Positions 46,555-60,000 of a stretch of 64,000 nt of DNA are shown piece by piece. Under the pieces are notes generated by a model, which was not told the origin of the DNA, did not search any database, and was given only the letters and a program-made list of their open reading frames with translations. The stretch is from Opisthocomus hoazin. Lineage: Eukaryota > Chordata > Aves > Opisthocomiformes > Opisthocomidae. The position numbers were made by a program, and so were the translations under genes. Each line of letters begins with the position of its first letter. Position 1 is the first letter of the stretch. The stretch covers positions 19,694,417 to 19,758,416 of the forward strand of contig NC_134415.1 in NCBI RefSeq assembly GCF_030867145.1. The letters run 5' to 3'.

Positions 46555-48200
46555 AATTTATAAACAGATGGAAATGGTCCCCAATCTTGATCTAAGTACA
46601 AATTAACTCAATTTAAGGGACATGATTCTTCATTATGTTCATAGAAATGTGTTTCTGGAGCAGCATCAAGATTTTAGCTGCTCTTAGGTTTAGATACTGC
46701 ACAGGTGATTTCTCGCTGCACTGTTTTCCTTCTAGTTTCTTCATCAGGATTTGTTAGCTCTACACCAGTCTGGTGATCCTCATGCTCTAAAAGAGTCCTT
46801 TACTAAAAGATTCTTCTTTTGCACAGCTGTGTGTCCTGTGTCTTGGTTTCCATCTTTTTTCCGAACAACTATCCCTGTAGCACCTTGCTTAGAAAACTAA
46901 TATTAGGAAAGCTTTTAACATCACTGGGGCTGCCCGATGGAAACAGTGAGGAGAAATCAGCCTGAGACTGATTCTCATGCGACACAGTGACCATCAGGGT
47001 TTGTATTTCTTAGTTCAGGAAATCTTGCCCTATAAACCTCAGTCAAATTGCCCCAATATTCACAGCTTTCTGTGATAGTGAACACAAGAGGGAAAATACT
47101 GTCAAAACTTTTAGCAGTGAAAGGTACTTTGATGTTTTATGATGAATGCCTCTTTACGTGAATGAATGGGTGAACATAGATAGTAGATGTGTATAGCATG
47201 GATGGATGGACAGATAGCTAGGAGAATTATACAAATAGATGGATGAGTAGCTAGATGGGTGTATAACGCTTCAAGTAACAAGAAAAAGTGATGACTACAA
47301 AACTACCTCAGGAAAAAAGTGGAAATTTTTTCATACAGTGATTTGAACTTCTGCCCTTTGGGTCTGTTTTACAAAAATAAAATACAAAAAAAAGAAATAT
47401 CTCAATTAAATACTACAGCAGCTTTGAAGGAAAAGTGCTGATTTCAGTAGAAGCAGCTGAAATACCTCCCCATGTGGAGGAGGGTTTTGGCATGAATCCT
47501 GGAAGCTTTGGGAAGAGAGTAATTGCCAGAAAACTTTGCACCTTCACTGAAAGATGAAATATAACGTAGTTTAAGTATTTTAAAAGTACGTTACTCTTCT
47601 TATGTTTTACGCTTAAAGAGGTGCTGACAGGTATGCAGCATCACAGAGGAAAGTCTTACCAGCACAATCAGCACTAAGTGGTTGTGTTTTTTATTTACGT
47701 TTCCTTCATTCTGTTCTTTCTTTTCCTTACAACAGGTTAAATTGGTTAACAACTTTATTTCAACAAGTTCCATCTTTTCCTACAAAATCAAGATAGTAGT
47801 TCATGCCAAGATTTTAAAATAAATTTTTGTTGCAAGTGTGGAGTCATCATTCTTCTTTGGTAAGTCTTGCAATTTTTACTTTCATGACTTACGTCTCTAT
47901 TTCAGAGGTGAAGAAAAATCAGTCCTAATTTTACCCAGGCATGCTGGGCCCACAGACAAAAAATATGAGCTTTGGCCAGACTTGTGCAATCCCTTGAAAA
48001 CTTGCTAATATATATTCTCTGTCACATTCATGTTTTCGAGTAAAATTTCGTCCTTCTGCACTGAGTTATGCACTTTAAAACATGTAAATTGTTTCTTCTT
48101 TAATAAGTATCATTATTTCCACTGCATGTTTAGAAATCTAATTTCTTCTGAGCGTGAAAAGGTAAATTCAATGTTCTCAGGTAAATCAGTCCTGGTAAAA
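46555..48200. other. Non-coding DNA; no gene recognised
   Basis: No recognised exon. Holds a loose GATG/GATA-type tetranucleotide tract at about 47,170-47,265. Confidence 0.45.
47170..47265 (+). repeat. Degenerate GATG/GATA tetranucleotide tract
   Basis: Scattered GGATGGATGGACAGATAG and TAGATGGATGAGTAGCTAGATGG units with interruptions, consistent with an old, decayed tetranucleotide microsatellite. Confidence 0.55.
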
Positions 48201-48203
48201 GTT

Positions 48204-48652
48204 TCACAGAATCATAGAGTTGTTGAGGTTGGAAGGAAGCCCCAGAGGTCATGTTGTCCAACCCCCCGGCTCAAGCAGGGCCACCTAGACGCAGTTGCCC
48301 ACAATCATGTCCAAACAACTTTCGAATCTCTCCAAGGATGGAGTCTCCACCAGCTCCCTGGGCAACCTGTTCCAGTGCTCAGTCACCATCACGGTGAAAG
48401 TGTGTTTCCTCATGTTCGGAGGGAACATCCTGAGTTTCAGTTTTTGCCCTTTGCCTCTGGTCTTGCACTGGGCACCACTGAGACAAGCCTGGCTCTGTCC
48501 TCTTTGCACCCTTCTTTCAGGTATTTATATACAATGATAAGATCCCCCAAGAACCTTCTCTTCTCCAAGCTTAGCAGTCTCAGCTCTCTCAGCCTCTCCT
48601 CAGAAGAGAGATCCTTCAGTCCGTTAATTGTCTTTGTGACCCTCACTGGACA
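48204..48652 (-). mobile_element. 5'-truncated CR1, end of ORF2 plus 3' UTR
   Basis: The 3' end lies on the left, with octamers CACAGAATCATAG (complement of CTATGATTCTGTG) followed by a 3' UTR. On the minus strand the coding part runs from a VQ..VTKTINGLKDLSSEERLR segment near 48,640, through 'RELRLLSLEKRRFLGDLI' and 'YKYLKEGCKEDRARLVSVVP', to '[20 protein letters not shown]'. Two overlapping frames show it is frameshifted. The subfamily is distinct from A/B and its divergence is moderate. A 236-codon plus-strand open frame across it is an antisense shadow. Confidence 0.93.
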
Positions 48653-48655
48653 TCA

Positions 48656-51600
48656 GTTTGGACCCCTCCATATTACATTTGCAGTACTGTGCAGTTGGGA
48701 AATGAACCCCTATGCCTGGCTGCTCAGGAGAACTCCCTGAGAGAGATGCCTTTAGAGATGTGGGTATAGCTTCAATGCCTAAAGTAGTCCTCAGGGATGT
48801 TAAATCAGAGCATGACCTTTTAGCAGATGGCACATTTTTTATAGCAGAGCTCTGGGTCACATAGGAATAGAAAAACTCAGCTGTTCCTCATGCTGAGAAC
48901 TGCTAAAGCTCCATCATAAGAGAGCCCCTCCATGGCAGCGTAAGTTAAAGTCAGATTTCCGTATTGTCTCAGCTCTGGGACAAGGTCATAGTTATCATAG
49001 TTGCATACTTTAGCCACTGAATTTTCCATGGCACAGCAGCAATATTTGGAGGTCCTACATAAGCACAGGCAATAGAAAGTTGAAAGAAACATGCAGAAGC
49101 TGAAGTGTATATTAAAATGCAAATAGTAAGAGAGAACAGTTTGTGTAAGATCAGGGTGAAAAATATATATGATGATTATGAAACTTGATGTAATGAAACG
49201 TGACAGGGCGGGGCCCTGGGGCTGAAATAAACTAGACTCCATTCTTTAAACTACATTATGCAAGAGTGAAGATATAGAAAATCAGAAAAATAATGCAGTG
49301 ATAAAAATGTTTTGGAAAGTGAGACAGGGTGAACCAGCACAGTCTTTTACCCCACATGAGTCTCCTGCTAATATCTTTGAATATGAGTTTTATCTTGGCC
49401 TTGTTTATCTCAAGCTTATTTAAATTTTGAAAAGATTTGTGGTTTCTTTTTTTTCTTTTAACTGAGTGGAATATGTAAATAACCTCAACAAAGAAGAAAT
49501 TATCATTAGCTAAAGCACATATGGAGAATTTGTCTTACAATGGGATCTGAGTGCTTGTATTTCCCTCAAGCCCCTTTTCAATCTACCCATGGATAAGTGT
49601 GAACCCTCATGCACAGTCATGCAGATGTGTTCCTGCCTTGATGTTTCATAGACACAGCAGCAGCTCGACAGCAAGGAGAAAAATGCAGAGGTCTGCCCTC
49701 ACAGGGAAGAAGGAGGACATGAGCCCTGATGACTCGGGCTTACCACCAGAGACGAGGGTCTAGTTCCTCCACCGCTGCTTCCGCTTTGCTCTCAAAACTT
49801 ATGCTTTTGAGATCACAGATGTGTTGTATTTATGACAGATCTGCTTATAAGCATGGCTGTGTTTATTATACAGCCAAATTTTTCTACCACGGAAAGTACT
49901 TAAAAGCTGGTCTGGCCTACGGCCCAGTAATGAGCTGCATCAATCACTTTCAATAACACTCTGGAAATGAATACATGGATCTCAGTACACAAGGCCAGCA
50001 TTAGTGTGTTTATATGCCCGTGAAAGAGGTACAGGCCTTTCCATTTTATTGGCTGGGAAACTGAGTCAAAACACATCAGCAGCCTGGTTCTGTTGCCATG
50101 GAAGTCAATAGCAAAAAAACCTTTTACAGTCACAGAAAATGAAAGGTTGAATGAGAACTGATACATCTCAGTAAAAATGCCAAATCTGTTGGCTCCCAAG
50201 CTTTTACAATTAAGCCCATGTTTTGTTTCATTCACTGTTAGGCACCAATGGTCTATCAGTACTTTCTCTCTGCTGGACATCTATGATGCTTCAGAAGAAT
50301 GTGACTCTTTTATCTGTAATGAACTGGTGCAGATTCGAAATCCTGTGTACTGTAGAAAGTGAGACAGAAGCGGTCTTCTTTAGTGAACAGAGTTTACCCT
50401 GAAGGAAGAATTTGGGTTACCTTAGTATATGCAGGCGTTATTTGATATGTATTACTGGTGGTAGAAGTACTAAATTCCTAAAATCCCATGTGGTGTATTG
50501 GATATGCATTAAGTTCCTACTCTTCAGCACAAGGTCAGACAACACTCTGCAGGAAAAAATGTGCTTTCCTTGGATTAGCAGTACTGTTTTTAATATCCTG
50601 AAATTACATATGGTTTATAAATTATAGGTAAAATTAAGGGAGTGAGGACTTGTCACGCTGCAGTACCTCTCTCCATCAAGTCTCCTTCTGAACGTAAAAG
50701 GATGCTGCTGTGTCAGAGCAGATGAAACCCTGTGCTCTTTTTCGTCTTTGTTCTGAGTATGGCATCGGTACTGCACATCCAGCTGTTTGAACAGAGAGGA
50801 TGAATCTTCTCCTGGGGTCAGTTATACAGCCCAGCCATCTGCTGTCATTGCAGAGCTGCCAAGGAGCCCAGCCAGGGACACATGTGGCAGGGTCCTGCCG
50901 TAAAAAGCATCAGTGTTTCAGGTGAGGGCTCCTGGCAGTTCCCAAAATGTGGATTTGGGTAACTCAGAGTACTGGATGTTCTGCTCTTACGGTGATTTCT
51001 GACTGTTGAGGCTCAGGCTTGGTCACTCCGCACCTGCAGCCCCTAAGAGTGAGCCACAGATCCAGATGTGGTAAGGCTGGGTTGTCTCTCACCAGGCTGT
51101 GTGCATCAGTCTTGTTATGAGTCAAGAGATGTGCACATGAACACTGCTAAATGGATCTCTAACAAAACCCTGGGCGTTGCTGGGTCCCTGGGTCTTCAGT
51201 CTCTGCTCCTAACTTTGAGATCTTGCAGACTGGTGTCTAACAGGCCCCAGACACCAGTGGTCTGAGCCCCAGCTTGGAGGTGATGTTTATCCACACCACA
51301 ATTCCTATTTCAGTGGTAGAAACATGGCAATCATAAAGAAAGAGTGATTACAGTTACTGCTGCAATCTCTGTGTGTGTGATCAAAATTTACTTGCTCTTT
51401 CTGTTTGTACAAGGCACTAAAATGCAGTAATATAGAAAGTCTGAAAAAATGTTTACTAGACTAGCCACGGGTAAAAGTGCAGACAAGAAATTTTGATCTG
51501 TTTGGAGAACCATCCCCACCTGAGAAATACATGGACAGGAGGTGGAAATTTCTGGAGGTTGCTGCCTGGGAGTAACTGCCCGAATCCATAAGGAGTGCGT

Positions 51601-54600
51601 GGCTGAAAAGTCAGGGAGAGACAGTGAACAATGTTTTCCTTTCTCCCTATCTCTCTAGCTGAGCACACCAGGACCATGAGTCATAAATTCTTACAAAAAT
51701 CAAAGTAGTTTTCATTCTGATGGCTGCAGATGGACTTTTTAAAATTGAATATCTCTTCTTTGATTTTTCTTTTGAGTGCTGAGGGAGGGCAGAGGGTGGG
51801 GAGAGGGGCAAGGGAAATGATGCACTGAAAAAAAATCTGTTTAATTTTGGGAAGAAGTCCTTGCAAACTAAGAGGCAGTCTTGAAAGTGGTTGATTTTAG
51901 GAAAATGATCTTGTTAGCTTGGAAACATTCAGCAGCTGAATTTCATATCTTATTGGGATATGGTGAAGCATGACTACAATATAAGTTCACAAATAATACC
52001 TTGAACCACAGCCACAGCTGTAACAGTGAACACTAACACATTTTGAAAAGGACATTAAACTTTAAGACTATTTGTAACCATTAGAGAGCAAGCTGAAACA
52101 TAGCAGCAGATTGCTCCCAAAATCTTCTTGCAGTCAGCTGCTTCTATAGCTTCCACAGATTCTTCTGTTAGGCAGAAGATTTGGGTCTGATTTAGTTCTT
52201 CTCATCTTCTTAATTATGGTAATGATTGGAAAAATCACTTTAAATAAGAAATTAGGAGTGAACTGCATGCTTACATGTGAAGCACAAAGGAGTGTTTTTC
52301 CACGTGCTTGCCTTGCTGACCCAGATCTCCAGTTTTTTCAGTGCTTTCCACATGCGTAGTAGTAACAGGATATTCATGTTTGTTTCTGGCATGTTTGAAA
52401 ACTACACGGCTCTGGGTCATAGTGATGTAAACAGAATGGAGCTGTCAGCTGGGTTTTTGCAGCCATTTCTCTTAACACTGTGAGAGAGAATATAAAATGC
52501 CCCACTGAGAATATGGGGATTGTATGTATCAGTGCTTGTAAAATATGATGATTATTTTCCCACTGAAGAAGAGAAGTACTAGTAAAAAAAAAGATTCTGT
52601 ATATAGAAACTGCATCAGACGATTTTAAAGGGATTCTGTCTTGGTTTCCCCTCAATCATAAATAAGGAGTATGGATACGAAGAAATGTTAAATCAATCTG
52701 TTGACCAAAGGTTGTTGACATGTAGAGCAGGGGTGACTGTTATTTCTTCAGAGCTGAAAGCTGTTATGTATCTAGTGACGAGAGCAAAGTTATGTAAAAA
52801 GAAAAGGCAAAGAGAAAAAAAAAAGAGATAAAGGCAAACAAAAACACATATGAACAAACCTTTGAAACTGATGGGAATATTGCCTTTCCAACACTTGAAT
52901 TACACGTTATGAATACTTCATCTGATACATTTAGCCCACACTCCTTTTTTTAATTTGTGAATCAGTGGTGAAATTGTCTCAGATTTCACATTATTCAGAG
53001 CTAACCTGCAAAAACAGTAATAAAGTTGCTCTAGAAGCTCCTAAACTTCTGAATCTTTTCACTGCTACAAACTCCGCTACCAGCATATGCATCCAGAATG
53101 AAGGAAAGGACTTCTTCTTAATATGACATGCATTCAAGCAAACAATTAAATTCACTAAGGGTTATCTCCCATGCAATCACTGGCCTGCGGAATATGATCG
53201 AGGAAGTACTTCCACAAAAAAAATCTTGCCCAGTGTTCTGTTAGACTGCCTACAAACTGTGATAGTTAGACAGCCACCCAACTTTCTATGACCTATCTCC
53301 TCCACTATTTCACTATCTATATGAAATTGTGATAAGAAAAAAATACTCCCAGCTGTTACAAACGTGGCTTAAAAATTGAATTTGTTGTATGAAAAACAGG
53401 TAGATCTCTCTGCCAAGTGCTGGTCCAGAAGAACTAGCTAATCATGCCAGTGGCACAGATGGGGCTGGACAAATTCAGAACATAAATGGATGGTGCTTTG
53501 TAACTTAGTATGGTTTAATGCCAGTATCATATGAATAGGTGCATGGATCAGAATAAAATTATCACATCCCACATTTGTGAGGTCTGACTCTACACTTGTA
53601 TAAACCTAGCATGAAATAATGCTGATTTAAATTTTTTGTGTGGAGTTCCCAGTTACTTGCCTAGAATATGTTTGTTATGTTTCATTTTCCTCTTCTTAAG
53701 GTGGTTTGCTGTACATTGGATGAGCACGTGATATATCATGCTTCTCTGAAAATGTCGTATCTGGAAAAATTGACTAAATGTTCAACATGACCAGATTTTT
53801 CCTGCGCAGTTTCTGAATGAACCAAATGTCATGGTAGAATCCTTCTTACAGCAGTTGCGCTTCTTCTAGGTTACAGTAGAAACCAGGAGCTCTCCCAGGT
53901 GTGTAGGGGAATAGGACATTTCCATATCTCATTGTCACTGACTGTGCTGACAGTGCTGACTTGGTCTATCAGGAGTTGAGTAGGCAAAGTACTCAGACAC
54001 ACCCTTAAAGCCCAAAAGAAGGCAATAGAATATAAATGTATGCCTGGAGTTTTGTGTGGATTTATACACTCTGCTGAGCTGTACATTTGTTGTACAAGTG
54101 GAGTTCCTATCCCTCTTGTGCTTATGTTGTACTCTGTCAGATTCCAGACAAGTGTCTATTGATTATGTTTTAAAATCACCAAGATATTATGAAGAGAACA
54201 TAATAAGACAGAATAATAACCATAATTAAAACCCAAATTTTCCCTTGAGGTAGCTGAATTTAAATTCAGTGGAGCTACACAGAGTTCAGTTTGGCCTATT
54301 ATTTCCTATTAGATTTTCTGGCAGAGCTAGGATGTCATACAAACACTTAAAAACTGAAAAGAACACAATTACTACATGCCATTTTTGTGTTCTATACACA
54401 ATTGGGCCAATCACTCTGATTCGAGTCTGTATCTAAGCACAGTGAAAGCAAAAGAACTGCATTGAAGACCTAGCAGTTAATTTACTATTTAGAAGTAGAA
54501 AGCAGCCAAACTCAAAAGTTTTCCTCAGATTTATTACCAAACAGAAATGACACTTACTGCACTGGAATGAACTGAAAGTGCAGGAACTCTGTCAGGACAA

Positions 54601-56370
54601 CACTGTAAAGACTTGTAGAGGACATGTGTGTTAAAGAGGTATTTGAGGGTAGAATTGAACAGGAATCTTTGTATACACACACTTCTTTGAATATTATGCA
54701 TATGTTTGTTTACAATGCATGTATATACATGTACACCTATTTGTATATGCAAATGTCTATATAGGAGTGTATTTTGCGTTGCCTTCAAGCATTTTATACC
54801 TTGCTGACTTACTCCAATGAATTCACAAGCTCTGAGAGCAGAAGCGGGGCAAGATTAAGCAAATTTATTACAATGCCCTCTGCTTTCTGCGCAGTTTCTT
54901 GTGCCTGTGAATGCAGTCATCAGAACAAAAGTCTGTCTGAATTCACGACACATGTTGCTGCTGACTGCAGCAAAACCCAGCCCTTGAGTGATTGCCAGCA
55001 AGACTATGCGCAGGATGAGCTTTCTGCCCGTACCTAAGGGTGATTGGGAGACATGTTAAAAGGTTTTCGTATCAAATGTCTTCCTCTAATTAAAACAAGG
55101 GGGGAGATGAAAAGGTCTAACTAGTAAAGTAGCTGTATCCCCCGTGCTTCCAGCAAGCCCAGCTGCTCTCACAGACAAGCATAAATTCCAAACCAATTTT
55201 TCATTAATGAAATTTTCCATTCCAGCTCCACTGATGTAGATGTTTCCACTTTCAGGCCCCTTGCTGTTTTGCAGAGCTTATTATTATTAGTTATTATTCA
55301 TCTGTCCTCAATTCAGTGATCAGTTCTGTCTGTTGCTGCTTTAGGAGGGAGAGATTCTAGCCCAGCTTACTGAGGGGAAAAATATAAATCAGGCAAACAT
55401 AACCGTTGCATGAAGTGCTTTTTGTTTGGGCTGCCAATCTCACACTGACATCATGCAGATCAGGAATAATTTTCAATCAACAAAGACAGAGCCTTGCAGA
55501 CGAAGCCGGAGACAGACAGAACACAAAGTCATTCCGTCCTCATCCTCAGCTGAGCTGATCCTGAACACTTCTCAAAGATACAGGTGACTGCAAAGTACCA
55601 CCTCATCAGAATTCCCACTAACATGCTTCATAATTTTTCCTCTCACAGTGCAAGCAGCTAAGAAGGTGAAAACAGGAATATTAAGCTCTCAGCAAGGCAG
55701 AGGGGAACAGCACCAGCACCAGCCGCTTCCCGGCACGGAAAAGCAAGCTACTGCTGGTTACCCTGAGAAAGAAGAAAAAAGAGAGAGACGTTGGTCAGGC
55801 TTGCATCTTCATGTGTACTGCTTCCAGCTGAGTGTGGTTCACAGTGAATAAGAAAGATCATTCCTCATGCAGATAATTTCTGTACAGCTTTGTAGGGCTT
55901 GAACAAGACTAGGTCCATGTGTCTGCTGCTTCTGCTGCAAGGATTGCCCTTTGTGGAAATAAAAAGGACAGGGCTGAGGTGCAAATGGAGACAGAAATGT
56001 GATGCACAACTGCTTTTAGGAGGAAGTTTCCCGGGATTATGCCTGGCCTTGGGAACAGGGTCATGTCTGCTCCCTTTCATCTCTCCTTCCTGGGGAGCTG
56101 CTCAAAGCACCCCATGTGAAACAGGGTGGCTTCCAAGGCAGCCCACTGGAAAACTGGATGGCAATCTGAAATGGGAGCCAGCTGCAGGTGGCACATGTAG
56201 AGATAAGGTCCTCTTGTATAGTCTGGCTGATCTGGCAGTGCTCATGCAAAGTGTGGAAATGTGCCCCTGCTTGAACTGCCTCTATCTGTTTGTTTTGTAA
56301 TCCAGAAGTGCAGAGATCTGGAATTAATTACACCAGAACTGTACCTTCAGTTTACATCTGGGTAAAAACA
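48656..56370. other. Non-coding DNA; no gene recognised
   Basis: The longest gene-free stretch. Open frames reach 121-133 codons (48,877-49,242 minus; 49,900-50,280 minus; 55,899-56,300 plus) but show no domain I can name. The region near 55,180-55,490 has a conserved-enhancer look and is listed separately. Confidence 0.45.
55180..55490. promoter_or_regulatory. Possible conserved non-coding element (speculative)
   Basis: Contains closely spaced motif-like words: CATTAATGAAATT (homeodomain type), TTATTATTATTAGTTATTATTCAT, TGACATCATGCAGATCAG (CRE/AP-1-like next to an octamer-like ATGCAGAT) and CAATCAACAAAGACAG (SOX-like AACAAAG). Such density is typical of deeply conserved developmental enhancers, but no alignment is available and AT-rich DNA gives such words by chance. 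Confidence 0.15.
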
Positions 56371-56464
56371 GAGGAGAGAGAGAGAGAGAGAGAGAGATAG
56401 GTAGGTAGCTAGCTAGTTAACTAGCTAGCTAACTAGCTAGATAGATAGATAGATAGATAGATGA
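56371..56464 (+). repeat. Compound microsatellite (GA)n-(GTAG)n-(CTAG/TTAA)n-(GATA)n
   Basis: About 94 bases. A (GA) run of roughly 14 units comes first, then GTAGGTAG, then a self-complementary stretch of CTAG and TTAA units, then about six GATA/TAGA units. The CTAG part is palindromic and could form short hairpins. Likely length-polymorphic; no associated gene. Confidence 0.95.
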
Positions 56465-56469
56465 GTAAA

Positions 56470-56940
56470 AGTATACTCCTGTTGCTAGACAAGATGATTA
56501 GGTTAAAGAAATGCAAATATGAGTTTTGTGTTTTTAAATGCCTAAAAAATGCCATGTTAAATGTTTGTATAGTAAGCACTATGCCCTTTCCAAATACTTA
56601 CCAAGAGCAGAGATTAGTGCTAAATATTAAAGCTAAAATTAATCAGGGATAACCTGCAGGCCTGAGACAGCAAGTAATGGACATAATTAGTCCGCAATTT
56701 TTTCACTTGCCAAGAGCCACCTGAATGAGACAAGGATATCCATCTGAGGAGGTTAATAAGTTTTGGCAGGTCAGCCACAGATCGGTGATCACAGCTATGA
56801 TGATCTGTGTGGGCTCACGCATCATCATTAATCTACCTTACTGTTTATTTATTGGATTATAAAATAACATAGAAGCTAAAATCCCTTGTATTCCCACATC
56901 TTGAAAAGCTGTTCACTTCTGGTTTTCTTGGCTGGAAATG
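56470..56940. other. Non-coding DNA; no gene recognised
   Basis: Nothing recognisable between the compound microsatellite and the next ancient LINE scrap. Confidence 0.45.
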
Positions 56941-56944
56941 GTAT

Positions 56945-57040
56945 TTAGCAAAGCCAGGAAATGTTCAAAGAAGGGCAACAGGAATGACTGAAGGGATGGC
57001 ATGGCTGGCCTAATGGAAAACACTAACATTTGCACCTAGA
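56945..57040 (+). mobile_element. Short ancient CR1/L3-like fragment
   Basis: The segment 'aaatgttcaaagaagggcaa', 'caggaatgactgaagggatg', 'gcatggctggcctaatg' follows the CR1 pattern in which a 'ttcaaagaagggcaacaaaaatgat' block is followed by 'gggtatggaatggcttcc'. It corresponds to the ORF2 FKRRATRMI..ME.L segment. Only about 100 bases survive. Tentative. Confidence 0.45.
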
Positions 57041-57044
57041 AATA

Positions 57045-60000
57045 ATAAGCACAATCCTCCAGAACACTCCTCATCATATTTGACAACAAATACCCATGTC
57101 TCAGTTCTACTGAAAGCCTTAGAGCTTGGCTCAGCATCCTTCATTTTAGATGTAAAAAGAAACTTACAACAAAGTTCAAATGCGTGGCCTGAAATGCCTT
57201 GTCATGAGAAACCAGAAAAACCCAGTCAAAAGCTCGTGTACGTGGGAGGTAGATATGAAAGTAATTCTGTGCTGTTTTGAGCTAAGGGAGAGCTGGGTAC
57301 CTGCCACTTTGCAAACCCACAGATTTCTGAGATTATCCTCAGAAGAGCAGATGTTTTCTTTAAATGGAATGCTGCAAACATTTCTCAGAAAACTCCTTTG
57401 ACAAAGTCCCCAATAAAGTTTCTTTCTTAACCCTTAAGCTGCTGACTTGGCAGAGCGATAGAAAAGGGAGGGGCTGGTACAATGATTTTCGCTATGGTTA
57501 ATAACCTCATATGGCAATGTGAGAGTGGGAGATACTATGCTAGCGATGTGGGAGACAGTGGACAAATTTTGAGCTCAGAGGCATCTGGTTATAGTTATTT
57601 TCTCTGTTCCAAGGCAATTTGCAAGATGTTTTACATTTTTTTGCTGTCCTGGATTATGATAAATGCAACATATGTCTGCGAAATGAAAATCAGGACAAAC
57701 TCTCCACTTTTTTTCCCTCCTTCTCACAATGAATTCATTTAAATTTTAAAACAAAAAGGAATATTCAGTTATGTAATTCACAAGAATCTCACATAATTTG
57801 ACAAGTCTCTTTTCACTACTTGTTTTAAAAATTTAAATTCTTCAGAATGGACCTTTTCTGGCAAACAAAAATTAGTATTTCCCTATGAAAAATGCTTCAT
57901 TGAAAACTGTCTGACCGATGTGCTACAATGTAGTAGAGGCTAAAACTCTGTTTTTTGAATGGAAGCAGTTCATATACTTGCAAATCAAAGTGCAGCAGTC
58001 ATTTATAGAGTAAGAGGAAAGACCTTTACAGGTCAGTCAGTGTAATGCCATGTCTTCCAATGAAGCAGTGTGAATAATGTTGGCAGCAAATCTCAACCCT
58101 GGTTTCTAAAGCAGAATTTCCTGTCAAAAATAGGTTTGAACCTGGCTTTTTTAACATATCTTCTGTGTCTCCTTACACTTTTTCTGCATCAGCCATTGCT
58201 GTATATCTTTGTCCTGAACTGTAATAATCATGGACTTAATCACAACATAGGTGCTGCTGGTTATTCTCAATGTGTTGCATAATAATATTTACCACTTAAT
58301 TTAGTCAAAGCTCCATCTAGCCTTTAAAAAAAATTCCGTGAACACTTAACCTGTCTGAGAAAGATCCATGTACCATATTTTGTAGTGTTACCTCTATGGT
58401 TTTCATTTCCAGCTAAATACTAACTAGGCTAATCTTTGTTCTTTTATTCCTTTTACCTCCTCCCATTTTGTTTATTTGCTCACTTGCACAACTGTGGACA
58501 ACACCGCCTTTGTTTTTAGTTTTTCCTCAAGGACCGCTTTTCAATGTCCATGTCTCACAAACTTCCACCAGTCCATAACCTGCAAGACAAGAGTCACTGA
58601 TGCGTAACACTGTTATTCTTAGCCCGTGTGGACTTTGTTTTCTGTATTCTCTCTTTCACCAGCTTCTTCTTCATAAATCACCTGAGTCCAAGGTCGTTTG
58701 CCAGTGCTGTTCCATGAGTTTTGGAGGATTTTACAGGCATAAATGGGAGCAGAACATTGTCCCTAAATGAAACAGATACTCAAGTCTATCTGCTCTCATA
58801 GTAAGGCAAGTAGATGAAGAGCTTCCATCAAATAATGTGTGCTGTCCAAGGTCTGAGTTGCGTCAATATAATCTGTTCTTCCAAGGCTGTTTCCTTGATT
58901 ATTCTCTCCCATGTTCAAGTATGTACATTATCAGTAGAAAAATATTACAAGAATAACATTTAGTATAAGAAGAAAATATCTTGACAAAGGAGTACCTTCT
59001 TGTAGCAGGGTCCTAGCAAATTTGTAAGAATGAAAGGACCAGACGTTCTAAGCGGGGTCTGCAGATGTCTCTGGCAGCTGGATTCTTAGAAGCTCTGAGG
59101 GCCTATTGGGTCTGCAGGTTTCAAGATGTCCCTGGTGAATGTGCAGGTGGAGTAACTACTTCAGGGCTATAGTCTATGGAGGTGGAAGAGAGCAGAGGTG
59201 AGAGAAGTCATTTGCCCAGCTACATTTCAGTCCAGGTGCCAAAAGCTGTACTAACTATGCTACCCTGCTGCCTGGAAAATCTGTTCCTCAGCATAAAAGT
59301 AGAAACTGAGGGCTTCTGAGAGCCTTGGGAATCTATCTCTCGTTTTGGTACTTACAAGGACGGTGGCTGAATCCAGAGCCCTGGTTTCTCTGTGTAAGTG
59401 ATGGATAAGGAGCTGGCTCCATTCCTCACAACACCATTCCATCTCTTCTCATCTCCTGGGCTCTTTTGTGCTAGCTTTTGTGTTCTTTAATATCTCCTGC
59501 GGTGACAGTCACTGTCTATTGGCATTTTTCCACCACATTCCCAAACAGGAAGCTTTCTTCAGGTTATTTTCTGTGCCTTTTAGATGTAAGAGTTGGGATG
59601 GGGAAATTCAGTTTGCAATAGGTATACACTGGCCATGTCTGGGACAGTCATAGCTAGCACCTCAAATAAAAAGAATTTCTGATGGAGAAAACTAGGCAAA
59701 AAATGGAAAACAAAAATTCTATGCTCACTGTATTTAACATCAGTTGTACTGCAGCTGCAATTATCCTCAAGAGTACATTAAAAAACTTGGGACATTGAAT
59801 TACAAATACATAATTCAAGTCATTCTTATAAGCAGGACTCACAGTAATATTATGTATATTAATTCTCACAAGTCTCTTCACAGCTTCAGTTTATTGAAAA
59901 GAGCTTGCTCTCAAGAAGCATAACTAGATGATATTTCTATGTTAATACTTGTTCCAAGATGTATGTCTTTTCTACAGAGACAATCAAAGACAGCATTTAC

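Noticed and set aside
48030..48740. 236-codon plus-strand open frame
   Set aside because: It runs antisense through a CR1 3' fragment, and its two ends are unrelated unique DNA. No domain recognised.
48877..49242. 121-codon minus-strand frame whose second half follows a good-looking splice acceptor (complement of about 49,053-49,075)
   Set aside because: The part after the acceptor (ENSVAKVCNYDNYDLVPELR...) matched nothing I know, and no partner exons are visible. It could be a real terminal exon, but the evidence is too thin.
49945..50280. Minus-strand 126-codon frame at 49,900-50,280 considered as an exon
   Set aside because: No recognisable family, and the composition is like that of surrounding non-coding DNA.
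55899..56300. 133-codon plus-strand frame starting with a hydrophobic, signal-like segment
   Set aside because: No known domain, and the signal-like look comes from a run of leucine codons in a CTG/CTT-rich segment. Treated as chance.
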